58,263 nucleotides of DNA from Streptococcus gallolyticus (GCF_003337175.1 NZ_NETH01000008.1:1-58263), one strand, 5' to 3'; shown: positions 7,692 to 18,162, counted from the first letter of the stretch. Notes: generated from the sequence alone by a model not told the origin. Translations and numbers: made by a program.

Positions 7692-8363
7692 TTATCTCAA
7701 CGCAGCTAAAATCAAAATAAGATTTAAAATAACATACGCACCTGCTGCAAGCCAACGTTGCCAAGGTTTAAACATATCTTTTTCTACAATTGTTGGCAAG
7801 AAGATAGCACATAAAATACCGCCAACAAGACCACCGATATGTCCGATAATCCCAACACCTGGGGTAAATAAATTAAAAAGTAAATTAATCAAAATCAACA
7901 ACTGGTAATTGCGTCCCAATTCTTTCAAAAAAGGATTCCTACCAAAATAGCCAACTACCATAATAGCGGCAAAGACACCAAATAGCGATGTTGAAGCACC
8001 TGCCGCAATCACATTTGGCGTAAAGAAAAGGGTAAAGGCATTTCCAACCACTCCTGATAACACATAAAGCGCCAAAAATTTATGATGCCCCCAAATCTGC
8101 TCTGCAATTTGCCCAACAAAATAAAGCGTTAAGGCATTAAAGAAAAAATGTTCCCAGCCAATATGCACAAAAATCGGTGTCACTAAGCGCCACAATTGTG
8201 TCGGAACTAGGCTAACATAAGCACCATACATGCCACCAAAATTAAGAATCGCTTGCCCAGAGGTCGCATTGCCAGAATAAACAATCTGCATTGCCAAAAA
8301 GACAAGTGTTGTTAAAACCAGTAAAAATATCGTTATTGGATTTCTTTTAATTTCATTTTTCAT
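7692..8363 (-). CDS. Rhomboid-family intramembrane serine protease
   Basis: Protein of 223 residues with about seven membrane segments. The rhomboid catalytic dyad is visible: Ser124 in AGASTSLFG and His175 in IIGHIGG, plus conserved Asn76 in the HFFFNALTL segment. The residue after the catalytic Ser is Thr rather than the usual Gly (GASG), a modest variation. Members cleave membrane proteins inside the bilayer; the substrate here is unknown. The start overlaps the stop of the upstream 5-formyltetrahydrofolate cyclo-ligase gene by 4 nt, so the two are translationally coupled, an order common in streptococci. Confidence 0.93.
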   Translation of the reverse strand: MKNEIKRNPITIFLLVLTTLVFLAMQIVYSGNATSGQAILNFGGMYGAYVSLVPTQLWRLVTPIFVHIGWEHFFFNALTLYFVGQIAEQIWGHHKFLALYVLSGVVGNAFTLFFTPNVIAAGASTSLFGVFAAIMVVGYFGRNPFLKELGRNYQLLILINLLFNLFTPGVGIIGHIGGLVGGILCAIFLPTIVEKDMFKPWQRWLAAGAYVILNLILILAALR

Positions 8364-8887
8364 CTACTAAAAACCTCCTTCACAGCCATATCATGACAAT
8401 CTGCCTGAAACTCTGCTTTCTGAAACTCATAAATCGTGCTAACGGTATGGCCGTCATAATCAGCTAAATAACGGTCGTAGTAACCGCCGCCATATCCGAT
8501 ACGAAAACCAACTGGATTGAATCCTACACCTGGGACATGAATGACATCAATTTGCGACTTATCCACAGCATTAGCTACCGCTGGCTCCCACAGACCAAAC
8601 CTTGTTTTCACCAAATTATCCTTATCGTAAGGGCAAAAAATCATTTTTCCTTTGGAATAAGTCTTGGGGACAAGAATTTTTTTCCCATCTTTTTGGGCTT
8701 GATTGATTAACAATTGCGTATCGTATTCAAAATCAAAAGCTAAATACGTTGCGATTGTTTGCGCATTTTGATAAGCTACTGACGCGACTAAATCTTCTAA
8801 CAAAGCCTTATCTTTAGCAGCTTTCTCCGCCTTGTCATGCTCTTTTAACTGAGTCAGAATAGCTGCTCTTAACTGTGATTTTTCCAT
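8360..8887 (-). CDS. 5-formyltetrahydrofolate cyclo-ligase
   Basis: Protein of about 175 residues that converts 5-formyl-THF to 5,10-methenyl-THF using ATP. The family motif VPGVGFNPVGFRIGYGGGYYDRYL is complete and the N-terminus MEKSQLRAAI fits homologues. The frame extends further upstream but the family start is ATG 8887. A TATCAT with an upstream TG lies six bases before this ATG and no ribosome site is visible, so the mRNA may be leaderless. The stop overlaps the start of the rhomboid gene. Confidence 0.93.
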   Translation of the reverse strand: MEKSQLRAAILTQLKEHDKAEKAAKDKALLEDLVASVAYQNAQTIATYLAFDFEYDTQLLINQAQKDGKKILVPKTYSKGKMIFCPYDKDNLVKTRFGLWEPAVANAVDKSQIDVIHVPGVGFNPVGFRIGYGGGYYDRYLADYDGHTVSTIYEFQKAEFQADCHDMAVKEVFSR

Positions 8888-8942
8888 GCTATTATGATAA
8901 CACAAAACTGGGTTTTTACTTAGCAAAAATCTCAAAATTTAC

Positions 8943-8975
8943 TTTAAGGGTTTTTTAAGATTTCTCCGATATAAT
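8943..8975 (+). promoter_or_regulatory. CiaR binding site and promoter of small RNA 1
   Basis: A perfect CiaR direct repeat, TTTAAG (8943-8948), N5, TTTAAG (8954-8959), lies exactly 10 nt before the -10 TATAAT (8970-8975). This geometry matches the csRNA promoters known from Streptococcus pneumoniae. Confidence 0.88.
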
Positions 8976-8981
8976 ATAGAA

Positions 8982-9119
8982 ATCCTAAACAGCGGTTCTC
9001 CCAAACCGCTAGGAATAGACTCCTTTGGGAGTTATTCCCTTTTCATAAATCTCCTGGACATGGTTGAGAAATCATGTCCTTCCCTTTTTAAGCCGCTAAC
9101 TCCCAATAGCGGCTTTTTT
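8982..9119 (+). ncRNA. cia-dependent small RNA (csRNA), copy 1
   Basis: Starting about 7 nt after the -10, the RNA of roughly 138 nt folds into four clear hairpins: AGCGGTT/AACCGCT (8991-9010), GGAATA with ACTCC/GGAGT inside (9012-9038), GGACATG/CATGTCC (9056-9079), and the terminator AGCCGCTA/TAGCGGCT (9091-9114) followed by T5. Unpaired UCUCC stretches before the third hairpin are complementary to ribosome-binding sites, as in csRNAs that block translation. No open frame is evident. It would be made when the CiaRH two-component system is active. Targets are unknown. Confidence 0.85.
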
Positions 9120-9129
9120 GCTACCTAAA

Positions 9130-9163
9130 AAAAGAACTTGAGTCTTAATTCTCAAGTTCTTTT
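9130..9163. terminator. Terminator downstream of dapL
   Basis: AAAAGAACTTGAG (9130-9142) is the exact complement of CTCAAGTTCTTTT (9151-9163), forming a 13-bp stem usable on both strands. Confidence 0.85.
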
Positions 9164-9171
9164 AGTTATTA

Positions 9172-10302
9172 CTATTTTGCTTTTTCTTTGAGAAAAGCTG
9201 AAATCTCACTAACCGCAAATGGTAAAGCAGCTTCATTTGGGCTCATCTGTGGGTGATGAAGCGCATAAGGCGTATCAACGCCAAGCCAAAACATCACACC
9301 AGGGATTTTATTTAAAAGATAGCCAAAATCTTCTCCAGTCATCGCAGGCGGGCAATCAATCAAATTAACAGCCTTTCGATTTCGGAAGAACGCCATTAAA
9401 TCTTGTGCCAACTCTGGATTATTCTCCACAGGCAAGTAGCCACCTTGTTTCAAATTGACATCAACTTCCATGTCAAAGCTGGCAGCAACGCCTTGGGCAA
9501 TTTCCGTTAAACGTTTTTGAATATGCAAGCTCATATCCTGCGTCAATGTTCGAATGGTACCATGCAAACGCGCTGTCTCAGCAATGACATTGTTAGTTGT
9601 TCCAGCATGGAAAGAACCAAAAGTCACCACACCACCTTGAATCGGGTCAACATTACGGCTAATAATTGTCTGTACTTGCGTAACAAAATACGAAGCAGCA
9701 ACCAAAGCATCATTTGCTTCATGTGGAAAAGCAGCATGTCCTCCTTTTCCTTTAAAAGTGATCAACACTTCGCAAGTCCCTGCAAACAATGTTGAGGTAT
9801 TAGTCGCAATATCACCAACCTTGAAATCAGGGCGAACATGAAGCCCATAAAATTCATCTGGTTTCCAATCGCCAAAGGCATTATCTTGATACATGAGCAT
9901 GCCGCCAGCTTCATTTTCCTCTGCTGGTTGGAAAAGAAAGAGTACATTATTTTTTGGCTGCACTTGCACCAATTCATTAAGTAAACCAAGCGCAATGGTC
10001 ATGTGCATGTCATGCCCGCAAGCGTGCATACGACCCTCATGCTGGCTAGCAAACGGCAATCCAGTTTCTTCTACAATAGGCAAAGCGTCAATATCTGTTC
10101 GCCAACCAATCGTCTTTTCGGGAGCTGAGCCATTTAAAAAGACAAGAATCCCAGTTCGCCAAGTACGTTGCTCTACAAAATCTTTTCCAGCCGTAATTTC
10201 TGCAATACGCTCCAAAAGATAAGCTTGTGTTTTAAATTCTTCCAAACCAATTTCAGGAATCTGGTGCAAATCACGGCGGATATTAACTAAATCTAAAGTC
10301 AT
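9172..10302 (-). CDS. dapL: N-acetyldiaminopimelate deacetylase (M20 family)
   Basis: Protein of 376 residues of the M20D amidohydrolase family (hippurate hydrolase-like). Metal-binding motifs are [20 protein letters not shown], the H of LHVRPDF and the final HHPQM. The acetylated branch of lysine/DAP synthesis needs such an enzyme to remove acetyl from N-acetyl-L,L-diaminopimelate, and dapH, which makes the acetylated precursor, lies just upstream on the same strand, so the specific name is well supported by context. A 600-bp spacer with a repeat element separates the two. Start ATG 10302 follows AAAGGAATG. Confidence 0.9.
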   Translation of the reverse strand: MTLDLVNIRRDLHQIPEIGLEEFKTQAYLLERIAEITAGKDFVEQRTWRTGILVFLNGSAPEKTIGWRTDIDALPIVEETGLPFASQHEGRMHACGHDMHMTIALGLLNELVQVQPKNNVLFLFQPAEENEAGGMLMYQDNAFGDWKPDEFYGLHVRPDFKVGDIATNTSTLFAGTCEVLITFKGKGGHAAFPHEANDALVAASYFVTQVQTIISRNVDPIQGGVVTFGSFHAGTTNNVIAETARLHGTIRTLTQDMSLHIQKRLTEIAQGVAASFDMEVDVNLKQGGYLPVENNPELAQDLMAFFRNRKAVNLIDCPPAMTGEDFGYLLNKIPGVMFWLGVDTPYALHHPQMSPNEAALPFAVSEISAFLKEKAK

Positions 10303-10446
10303 ATTTATAATTCATTCCTTTCGTTTCACTCAAGGCACAACACTGAATGAAAAGTGCTGTGCTCAAAATAGGGAAAACAATATCTTATTCAATTTTTACT
10401 CTTTTCAAACTTCTCCTTTATTTTTTAAAAGGGAGTGGAACAAATA

Positions 10447-10466
10447 AAATCTCCAGTGGAGATTTT
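10447..10466. repeat. Palindrome at the edge of repeat copy A
   Basis: AAAATCTCC and GGAGATTTT flank AGT/T in a perfect dyad. It adjoins the intergenic repeat that follows and may be part of it or a separate terminator. Confidence 0.5.
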
Positions 10467-10492
10467 ATTCATGAGCCTAGAAATTAAAAAGC

Positions 10493-10714
10493 GAATCGGT
10501 AATTTCAAAGAAATTCGATTTTCAGCAAGTCTTAATTTCTTGTTGCTGACCTAAAATGGTCTATCCCCAGACCGTTTTTGACACTTACTTCGTAAGTTTT
10601 ATTTCCCGATTATAAAGGTTCCCCGAACCTTTATAACTCACCCCCGCATGGCTCAAAAGGTTTGGGAAACCTTTTGAGGTTGGAAATGAGGTCAAGCGTA
10701 GCTTGATGTCAAAA
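10493..10714 (+). repeat. Intergenic repeat, copy A (about 220 bp)
   Basis: The stretch is clearly similar, over its whole length, to the reverse complement of 21734-21953. Both copies contain the order GAATCGGTAATT, TTTTCAGCA, AAAATGGTCTAT-CCCAGAC, TTTTTGACACT, an ATAAAGG hairpin, ACCCCC, CATGGCTCAAAAGGTTT hairpin, GGTTGGAAAT and TCAAGC-AGCTTGATGTCAAAA. It is made of short palindromes and carries no credible gene. The following bases up to 10860 continue with further small hairpins (GAGCTTGCAAAGCAAGC; AAACTC/GAGTTT around GTTGACTAAAGTCAAC) and hold no gene. Confidence 0.85.
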
Positions 10715-10901
10715 AGATTTGGGGAATCTTTCAAGGTGGGAAATAGAGCTTGCAAAGCAAGCGTCAAAAAGTGCCTAATCAATTGTGCATGGGAAACTCT
10801 AAGTTGACTAAAGTCAACAGAGTTTCTCCAAACTACTGCGCCTTGCTTACTACAACTACATAAGTAATGAAGCTGAGCATCTTTTATCTCAACTCCCTTT
10901 A

Positions 10902-11600
10902 TTACAAATTACGCAAAGCGTCTTCAAGTGCTGTTTTTTGTTGTGTTTTGGTATCAATTTCTTTAATGACACGCGCTGGAACACCTGCTACAACAACATT
11001 TTCAGGGACGTCTTTGGTAACAATAGCTCCCGCAGCAACAACAGAACCATTACCGACTTGAACCCCTTCGATAACGACCGCATTAGCACCGACAAGGACG
11101 TTGTCTCCGATACGAACAGGGTCAGCTGAAGCTGGTTCAATTACACCTGCAAGAACCGCACCTGCACCGATATGGCTATTTTTACCAACAATGGCACGAC
11201 CACCAAGAACAGCACCCATGTCAATCATTGTTCCTGCACCGATTTCAGCACCGATATTAATCACAGCTCCCATCATAACAACCGCATTATCTTCGATTGT
11301 CACTTGGTCACGAATGATAGCCCCTGGTTCGATACGAGCGTTAATACGGCGTTTATCAAGCAATGGCACAGCTGAATTACGACCATCTTGTTCAACAACA
11401 TAATCTTTATTTTCAGTCAAGTTTACCAAAAGTGGCTCAATGTCTTTCCAATCACCAAAAAGCACATTACCAAGCTTAATGACACTTTCTGGAACAGCTG
11501 CTGCTAATTCACCTTCAAATGTCACTTTAACATTGGTTTTTTTCTCCGCATTTCCGATAAAAGCGATAATTTCTTGAGCAGTCATTTTTTGTGCAGTCAT
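10902..11600 (-). CDS. dapH: Tetrahydrodipicolinate N-acetyltransferase
   Basis: Protein of 232 residues, the normal family length. The N-terminal DapH domain ([18 protein letters not shown]) is followed by a left-handed beta-helix of hexapeptide repeats ([59 protein letters not shown]). It transfers acetyl from acetyl-CoA to tetrahydrodipicolinate, the first step of the acetylase branch to lysine and peptidoglycan. The start at 11600 is chosen by family length; the frame runs on to 11633 and no strong ribosome site is seen. Confidence 0.96.
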   Translation of the reverse strand: MTAQKMTAQEIIAFIGNAEKKTNVKVTFEGELAAAVPESVIKLGNVLFGDWKDIEPLLVNLTENKDYVVEQDGRNSAVPLLDKRRINARIEPGAIIRDQVTIEDNAVVMMGAVINIGAEIGAGTMIDMGAVLGGRAIVGKNSHIGAGAVLAGVIEPASADPVRIGDNVLVGANAVVIEGVQVGNGSVVAAGAIVTKDVPENVVVAGVPARVIKEIDTKTQQKTALEDALRNL

Positions 11601-11845
11601 ATTTAAGATACCCAGAGCGTTGAAGCAGCTCACAGAGCCTTTTCAATTGAGAAAAAATAAAGCAGAACATCTACTACTAACCAGTTTTCCCTTTTAGCTC
11701 AGATACAGTTATTCAAAACTCCCCTTGCTAAACACTCAAATCCTTCTAATTCAAATTTTATTATATAATTTACTATTATAACAAATATTCAGAAAATTTG
11801 GGAAGAAATTCGGTTATTTATTCACCTCGAATAATTTTTTCACGC

Positions 11846-11873
11846 AAAAAAGCTCCCTTACGGAAGTTTTTTT
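11846..11873. terminator. Terminator after pgi
   Basis: A short stem (AGCTCCC with GGAAGT, including G-U pairs) is flanked by six A and seven T residues, 20 bp after the pgi stop on the minus strand. Confidence 0.65.
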
Positions 11874-11891
11874 ATCTATGTTAATGATGAA

Positions 11892-13241
11892 TTAAAGACG
11901 TGCGTTCAATTCTGCTGACAAGTCTTCAAATCCTGGTTTACCAAGAAGAGCAAACATGTTTTTCTTGTATGCTTCTACACCTGGTTGGTTGAATGGGTTA
12001 ACAGCGTTAAGGTAACCTGAAAGACCGATAGCCAACTCGAAGAAGTAGATTGTGTAACCAAGAGTGAATTCATCTTGTTGAGGAAGTGTCAAGAACATGT
12101 TAGGAACACCACCGTCAGTGTGAGCAAGAAGAACACCGTCAGTTGCTTTTTTGTTTACGAAGTCAACGTCTTTACCTTGAAGGTATCCAAGACCGTCAAG
12201 GTCTTCTGACAATTCAGGGATAACAACGTTTTTACGTGGTTTGTCAATACGAACAACTGTTTCGAAGATGTTACGGTAACCTTCTTGGATGAATTGACCA
12301 AGTGAGTGAAGGTCAGTTGAGAAGTTAGCAGATGTTGGGTAGATACCTTTTTGGTGTTTACCTTCTGATTCACCAGCTAATTGTTTCCACCATTCACCGA
12401 AGTATTGAAGTGATGGTTCGTAGTTAGCCAAGATTTCAGTGATGTAACCTTTACGGTAAAGAATGTTACGAATAGCAGCGTATTGATAAGCGATGTTTTC
12501 TGAAATGTCAGCAGAAGTCAATTCTTGACGTGCAGCGTTAGCACCAGTCATAAGAGCTTCGATGTCGATACCAGCGGCAGCGATTGGAAGAAGACCTACG
12601 GCAGTCAATACTGAGAAACGTCCACCAACGTTATCTGGAACAACAAATGTTTCCCAATCGTTAGCAACAGCTTCAACTTTAACAGCACCTTTAGCTTTAT
12701 CAGTTGTAGCGTAGATACGTTTGTTAGCTTCTTCTTGACCGTATTTTTCAATCAAAAGTTCTTTGAATACACGGAAAGCGATAGCTGGTTCAGTGGTTGT
12801 ACCAGATTTAGAGATAACGTTTACTGAGAAATCTTTATCTTTAACATATTCAACAAGTTCTGCAAGGTAAGTTGAAGAAATTGAGTTACCAGCGTAAAGG
12901 ATTTGTGGACCTTTACGGTCTGCAGATGCCTGTAGGTTATAGAAGTGGTTGCTCAAGAAGTCGATAGCCGCACGAGCTCCAAGGTAAGAACCACCGATAC
13001 CGATAACAACAAGAACTTCGCTGTCCGATTGGATTTTAGCAGCAGCTTTTTGGATACGCGCAAATTCTTCTTTGTCGTAGTTTTCAGGAAGGTCTAACCA
13101 ACCAAGGAAGTCAGAACCTGGACCTGTACCTTTGCGCAAGTATTCGTCAGCAGCGTTGACTTGTGGTTGCATGAAGTCGATTTCTTCTTGTTCGACGAAT
13201 TGACCCAAAAGTTTTGAATAATCAAATTTAATATGTGTCAT
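11892..13241 (-). CDS. pgi: Glucose-6-phosphate isomerase
   Basis: Protein of 449 residues interconverting glucose 6-phosphate and fructose 6-phosphate. Family signatures are [12 protein letters not shown], the sugar-phosphate site [36 protein letters not shown] and [18 protein letters not shown] near the C-terminus. ATG 13241 is preceded by GAGGAG at proper distance; the frame starts five codons earlier without a ribosome site. Monocistronic in appearance. Confidence 0.98.
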   Translation of the reverse strand: MTHIKFDYSKLLGQFVEQEEIDFMQPQVNAADEYLRKGTGPGSDFLGWLDLPENYDKEEFARIQKAAAKIQSDSEVLVVIGIGGSYLGARAAIDFLSNHFYNLQASADRKGPQILYAGNSISSTYLAELVEYVKDKDFSVNVISKSGTTTEPAIAFRVFKELLIEKYGQEEANKRIYATTDKAKGAVKVEAVANDWETFVVPDNVGGRFSVLTAVGLLPIAAAGIDIEALMTGANAARQELTSADISENIAYQYAAIRNILYRKGYITEILANYEPSLQYFGEWWKQLAGESEGKHQKGIYPTSANFSTDLHSLGQFIQEGYRNIFETVVRIDKPRKNVVIPELSEDLDGLGYLQGKDVDFVNKKATDGVLLAHTDGGVPNMFLTLPQQDEFTLGYTIYFFELAIGLSGYLNAVNPFNQPGVEAYKKNMFALLGKPGFEDLSAELNARL

Positions 13242-13256
13242 TACAATACTCCTCAA

Positions 13257-13689
13257 AAAATTAAATTTCTCCTCTATATTACTCTTTTATGCATGATTTT
13301 TCAATGATTTTTACTAAATTATCTCATTTAAATAAAGCGTTTACCAAGTTGCTGAAAACTTTCATGGAATAACCATTTTGTGGTGAAAATTTCATAACCT
13401 TTCACAACCAACACCACGCCAAAACAGTAACGTCAGTTATATTGTTACGACTCCTAATAAATAAAAGAGCAATCATAGACAATTACAAAATAAAGCAAAA
13501 TACTGTAAACCAACAGTTTACAAAAGCTGATTGTTATAGATCTTATGGGATATTTTATATTTTTACAGAACTTTTGCCTCTATTTTGCCCCATAATACCA
13601 GGTGAAATCTAGTCCCCTTATCCCTCGTAAGGCTTTGGCTGTTCAATGCGTATCCGCTGTGTCATAAATATCCAACTATTGCTACTTAT
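13257..13689. other. Gene-free stretch between pgi and marC
   Basis: No credible frame. It holds a TACTGTAAACC-AACAGTTTACA dyad near 13501-13524 (GTAAAC/GTTTAC). On the minus strand 13562-13607 reads GIMGQNRGKSSVKI followed by a stop, which resembles the C-termini of streptococcal phage integrases and may be a relic of an integration site. That resemblance is weak and from memory only. Confidence 0.3.
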
Positions 13690-14299
13690 TTAGCTTAGAT
13701 GAAAAGTCAATTGTATGCCTGTAACCAGCATTTGAATGCCAATTGTTGTTAAGATTAACCCCATCATTTTAGTAATAATACTCATGCCCGATTTTCCCAA
13801 TGCCAATGCAATCCTTTTGGCTTCTCTTAAAATAAAGTAGGTCAACAAACAAAGAAGCCCAAAAGCTAGTATGGTCATAGCCTGCTTTTTAATATCTCCA
13901 TGTGACAGATTAATTGCCGTTGCTATTGTCCCTGGACCTGCTAATAATGGTACTGCTAATGGCGAGATTGCTACTTCCATTCGGTCAGATGGTTGACTTT
14001 CCATTCCTTTTGCAGATGGAGCGTGTACACCATTTAGCATATGGTAACCAATAATCGCCACTAAAATGCCACCAGCGATTCTAAGGGAAGAAAGTGTGAT
14101 TCCAAATAAATTAAACATAAGGTTTCCTGTTACAATAAAAAACGTAATCACCACAAAAGCAATTAAAAGGCTTTTCATAGCAATTTTATGCGAGATACGT
14201 TCACTATCATCTGCCACAAGAGCCATAATAAGCGGGGAGATTAGATAAAGGGTTCATAATAGCAAAAAATGCCATAAACATGAGTCCAAATTCTTTCAT
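13690..14299 (-). pseudogene. MarC-family membrane protein gene, frame-shifted
   Basis: The long frame (13690-14226, 178 residues) begins inside the family. The true start, ATG 14299 with AAGGAGG upstream, opens MKEFGLMFMAFFAIMNPLSNLP, exactly the expected MarC N-terminus, but then shifts frame. The shift maps to four C residues on the minus strand (GGGG at 14234-14237); three would restore NPLSNLPLIMALVADD. The protein would have six membrane segments and unknown function (MarC is not a proven drug pump). Either a real inactivation, a slippage site, or a sequencing error. Confidence 0.8.
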
Positions 14300-14591
14300 T
14301 TATAGTTTCCTCCTTATACATATATTATGCCACTAGTTATCATAGCAGCCAACACTTTTACAAACTTTTTTGTGTTTACAATGGTAACAGAAAATCAACT
14401 GGGGCAAATTCTATCTGTTTACTACTTTGCGCACAACATCTAGCTGATAGCTCTTTTCATTATAAGATGGTATACTCCAAAGAATCTCTTCGTTATAAAT
14501 ACCTATATTTCAGCGTTTAAATGTCCTAGTCAGAAAGCTGGTATCGAAAAAAATGCCACATTGATTTCAAAGGGAGTTAGTTTTATATACA

Positions 14592-14668
14592 AAAAGAGCA
14601 CACACCTACAATCGCTTAGGGCTGCTGGATTCCTCCCCTGACCCACTTCACGCGCAGATGTTGCTCCG
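14592..14668 (-). ncRNA. ffs: Signal recognition particle RNA, small bacterial type
   Basis: On the minus strand the stretch contains the SRP domain IV signature GGGTCAGGGGAGG then AATCCAGCAGCCC, closed by GGAGCA at the 5' end and TGCTC before T5 at the 3' end. TATAAT (plus strand ATTATA, 14675-14680) lies seven bases upstream of the start. About 77 nt long, the short form found in streptococci. It binds Ffh to target nascent membrane proteins. Its place beside tadA matches the usual Firmicutes neighbourhood. Confidence 0.95.
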
Positions 14669-14703
14669 AAGAATATTATATCATAATTTCTAGATTATGC
14701 AAA

Positions 14704-15210
14704 CTAAGACTGTTCTTTGGCAGCTTGCTTGGCTGCTTTTTTCTTTTCACGGTTTTTACGGAAAAAATCTTGCATGATAGCTACACATTCGGTCTCTAAA
14801 ATCCCAGTCTCCACTTCCACTCGATGATTGAGACGAACGTCCGTCAGAATATCATAAAGACTGCCTGCACCGCCAAATTTTTGATTGGCAGCCCCATAAA
14901 TCACTTGCGGAACGCGGGCAAGCCCAATAGCTCCGCTACACATCACGCAAGGCTCAATGGTCACAAATAGGGTGCTATCTAGCAAACGCCAACTACCTTC
15001 GTTTTCATTGGCATTATCAATCGCCATGATTTCAGCATGCAAAATGGCTTTCTGACGTTCTTCACGCGCATTGTGTCCACGTCCAATGATATCACCGTTT
15101 TTCACGATAACACAGCCAATTGGGATTTCCTCTTTTGCCAGCGACTTTTGCGCTTCCTTGAGCGCTTCTCGCATGAAATATTCCTTTTCTTCTTGTGTCA
15201 ATTCAGCCAT
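14704..15210 (-). CDS. tadA: tRNA-specific adenosine deaminase TadA
   Basis: Protein of 168 residues that converts A34 to inosine in tRNA-Arg(ACG). Zinc and catalytic motifs are HAEIMAID (His and catalytic Glu) and EPCVMCSGAI (two Cys). The basic C-terminal tail (NREKKKAAKQAAKEQS) is common in streptococcal members. The start codon overlaps the stop of the upstream metallo-hydrolase gene by one base, so they are coupled. Confidence 0.96.
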   Translation of the reverse strand: MAELTQEEKEYFMREALKEAQKSLAKEEIPIGCVIVKNGDIIGRGHNAREERQKAILHAEIMAIDNANENEGSWRLLDSTLFVTIEPCVMCSGAIGLARVPQVIYGAANQKFGGAGSLYDILTDVRLNHRVEVETGILETECVAIMQDFFRKNREKKKAAKQAAKEQS

Positions 15211-15986
15211 TATAGCTCACCAAGTTGCCATGATTTGTGTGGCTCAGCCAAATCAACAGGAACACCGTCAGCATAATGTTCTGCTTCTTTTTTAAGCACT
15301 TGAAGGTGATTTTGGGCATCAATGCCTTGTGGTGGAACAGGTGGCGTATGCGTCAAGACAAGGGATGTTACACCTGCAGCCTTGGCAATTTGCCCTGCTT
15401 CTTTGCTTGTCAAATGCGCTGGATGATTTTCATTCCCTGCATAAAGGTAAACATCTGCCAAAAAGAGGTCAGCGCCTGCAGCAAATTTATTCAAACCTTC
15501 AAAATAGCCTGTATCACCAGTAAAAACAAGTGTTTGCCCTGTTGCACGTTCGACAATACGAAAAGCGTAGCAAGGAACAGGGTGGACGGTTTTGATAAAG
15601 GTAATGTCGAAGGGACCAATCTTCTCAACGCCGTTGACATCATAAGCTTTCCCTTGAGAAACACCGTCTAAAGTCAGTTTAGCAAATTCTTGCTCATCTT
15701 CGGTATGTCCGTAGATTGGCAAAATTTTAGGCTCCCAGAGATGTTTGGGATATAGTTGGAAATAATGGCGTAGCACGCCCAAATCAGCAACATGGTCAGG
15801 ATGATAATGTGAAATAATCACCGCATCCAAGTCAAGTGGGCTGATTTCTTTTTCTAATTCTGTGACAGCACGGCTTCCGCAATCCATAAGCAATTGAAAA
15901 CCGTCCTCACTCGTAACGAGATAAGAGGTCGTGCCGCCGTCTTTATATGGGTAAGCTCCCCAGCAACCAAGTGTTATGAGTTTCAT
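15210..15986 (-). CDS. MBL-fold metallo-hydrolase (YhfI/RNase Z-like)
   Basis: Protein of 258 residues with the metallo-beta-lactamase motif HYHPDH near residue 61, further ligands in KTVHPVPCYAF, FTGDTGYF and LTHTPP. The overall layout is that of RNase Z-like hydrolases without the long exosite arm, as in YhfI. The substrate is unknown. It is coupled to tadA; ribosome site GAGGAGG lies before ATG 15986. Confidence 0.9.
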   Translation of the reverse strand: MKLITLGCWGAYPYKDGGTTSYLVTSEDGFQLLMDCGSRAVTELEKEISPLDLDAVIISHYHPDHVADLGVLRHYFQLYPKHLWEPKILPIYGHTEDEQEFAKLTLDGVSQGKAYDVNGVEKIGPFDITFIKTVHPVPCYAFRIVERATGQTLVFTGDTGYFEGLNKFAAGADLFLADVYLYAGNENHPAHLTSKEAGQIAKAAGVTSLVLTHTPPVPPQGIDAQNHLQVLKKEAEHYADGVPVDLAEPHKSWQLGEL

Positions 15987-16045
15987 CGTAGAATCCTCCT
16001 CTAGTAATGCTTACTCACATTATAACATTTTTTGAAAACTATCTC

Positions 16046-16576
16046 TTACGACACCATCAGTCTATCTTTAAATTTATAGGCTACAACACTAGCAATAATT
16101 GCCTTAATCGTATCTCCTGGGATAAAGACAAGATTTGATAAAAGAGAAGTCAACAAAGGTGTGTGTATATAAACAGATAGATAAATTGCTCCCATCACAT
16201 CAACAAATAAAACACCGCCTAGTAAAATGGCAATTAAATTATTAATAAAAGATGATGTCTTAAAAATTTTCAAAATCACATTGATGAGAATTGGCACAAA
16301 AAACCAAGCAACCACATAACCAGCTGTTGGTCCAGCAAAAACAGCAAACAAGGTACTACCAGAAAAAGCTGGAATAAACATCCCCAAAAGGAAAAACAGA
16401 AGAATCGACAGGCACCCTTTTTTCCAACCTAAGAGTACACCTGCTAACATGATTCCCAAATTTTGCAAAACAATTGGAACAGGGATAAAGCCCAGTGGAA
16501 TGGCTGGGATAAAACCTAAAATGACAAGAATCGTTGCCATCATGGCAATATAAAGTAAATCTCTCACGTTTTTCAT
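16046..16576 (-). CDS. bioY: Biotin ECF transporter S component
   Basis: Protein of 176 residues with six hydrophobic segments and BioY features: IPVPIVLQNLGIMLAGVLLG in the first third, FAGPTAGYVVAWF in the middle, FIPGDTIKAIIAS at the end. It binds biotin and works with the shared EcfAAT energy module. A CHY zinc-finger gene lies 4 bp upstream on the same strand, and a BirA-like dyad overlaps the shared promoter, supporting biotin control. Confidence 0.93.
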   Translation of the reverse strand: MKNVRDLLYIAMMATILVILGFIPAIPLGFIPVPIVLQNLGIMLAGVLLGWKKGCLSILLFFLLGMFIPAFSGSTLFAVFAGPTAGYVVAWFFVPILINVILKIFKTSSFINNLIAILLGGVLFVDVMGAIYLSVYIHTPLLTSLLSNLVFIPGDTIKAIIASVVAYKFKDRLMVS

Positions 16577-16579
16577 AAA

Positions 16580-16882
16580 TTACTCCTTAAAATAAATGGT
16601 TTCGTGTAAGCGACAGTTCGGATTAAAGTCATGATAACAATAGGGACAAGCCCCTTTTTTATACTCCGCGTAAGTTAAAAAATGGCGGCAATTACCACAA
16701 AGAATAGGTGAGGCAACTTTTACCGAAACTGATTCAAAAGGGTGATTTCGTAGCTGATTATGACATTGATAGCAAGCAAAATAATCTTGGCACTTACCAC
16801 ATTTGAGAGCGACAATATCCTGCTTTGTATGATAATGTTTGCATCTTCCTTTACTATCAAGATTAATTCCATAAATTATCAT
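16580..16882 (-). CDS. CHY-type zinc-finger protein
   Basis: Protein of 100 residues rich in paired Cys and His: CKHYHTKQDIVALKCGKC, FACYQCHN, ILCGNC and CPYCYHDFNPNC. This is the CHY zinc finger, whose function in bacteria is unknown. ATG 16882 sits nine bases from AGGAGG; two earlier start codons lie too close to that site. It shares an operon with bioY, so a link to biotin is possible but unproven. Confidence 0.85.
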   Translation of the reverse strand: MIIYGINLDSKGRCKHYHTKQDIVALKCGKCQDYFACYQCHNQLRNHPFESVSVKVASPILCGNCRHFLTYAEYKKGACPYCYHDFNPNCRLHETIYFKE

Positions 16883-16902
16883 AATCATCAACCTCCTAAC
16901 AA

Positions 16903-16954
16903 AGTTTACTACTTTATTTATTTTTAGTCAACTTGCTTATTTTTATTAGTTAAC
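16903..16954 (-). promoter_or_regulatory. Promoter with BirA-like operator for the CHY-bioY operon
   Basis: Minus-strand -35 TTGACT (16926-16931), 17-nt spacer, -10 TAAACT (16903-16908). A dyad GTTAAC (16949-16954), N16, GTTGAC (16927-16932) overlaps the -35 box. Firmicutes BirA operators are GTTAAC-N15-GTTAAC cores, so this is close (one extra spacer base, one mismatch). Confidence 0.55.
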
Positions 16955-16975
16955 TCTTTTTAGAAATCCAAACAA

Positions 16976-17001
16976 AAGCCTGAAACAACTGTTTCAAGCT
17001 T
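16976..17001. terminator. Terminator downstream of tgt
   Basis: AAGCCTGAAACA (16976-16987) pairs with TGTTTCAAGCTT (16990-17001) with one mismatch, just after the tgt stop on the minus strand; an A-run to the left gives the U tract. Confidence 0.7.
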
Positions 17002-17010
17002 CAGAATGTA

Positions 17011-18162
<1,152 letters not shown>

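Noticed and set aside
10585-10782. 65-codon minus-strand frame between dapH and dapL
   Set aside because: It lies almost fully inside the palindromic repeat copy A; its residues mirror the hairpins, and copy B does not keep the frame.
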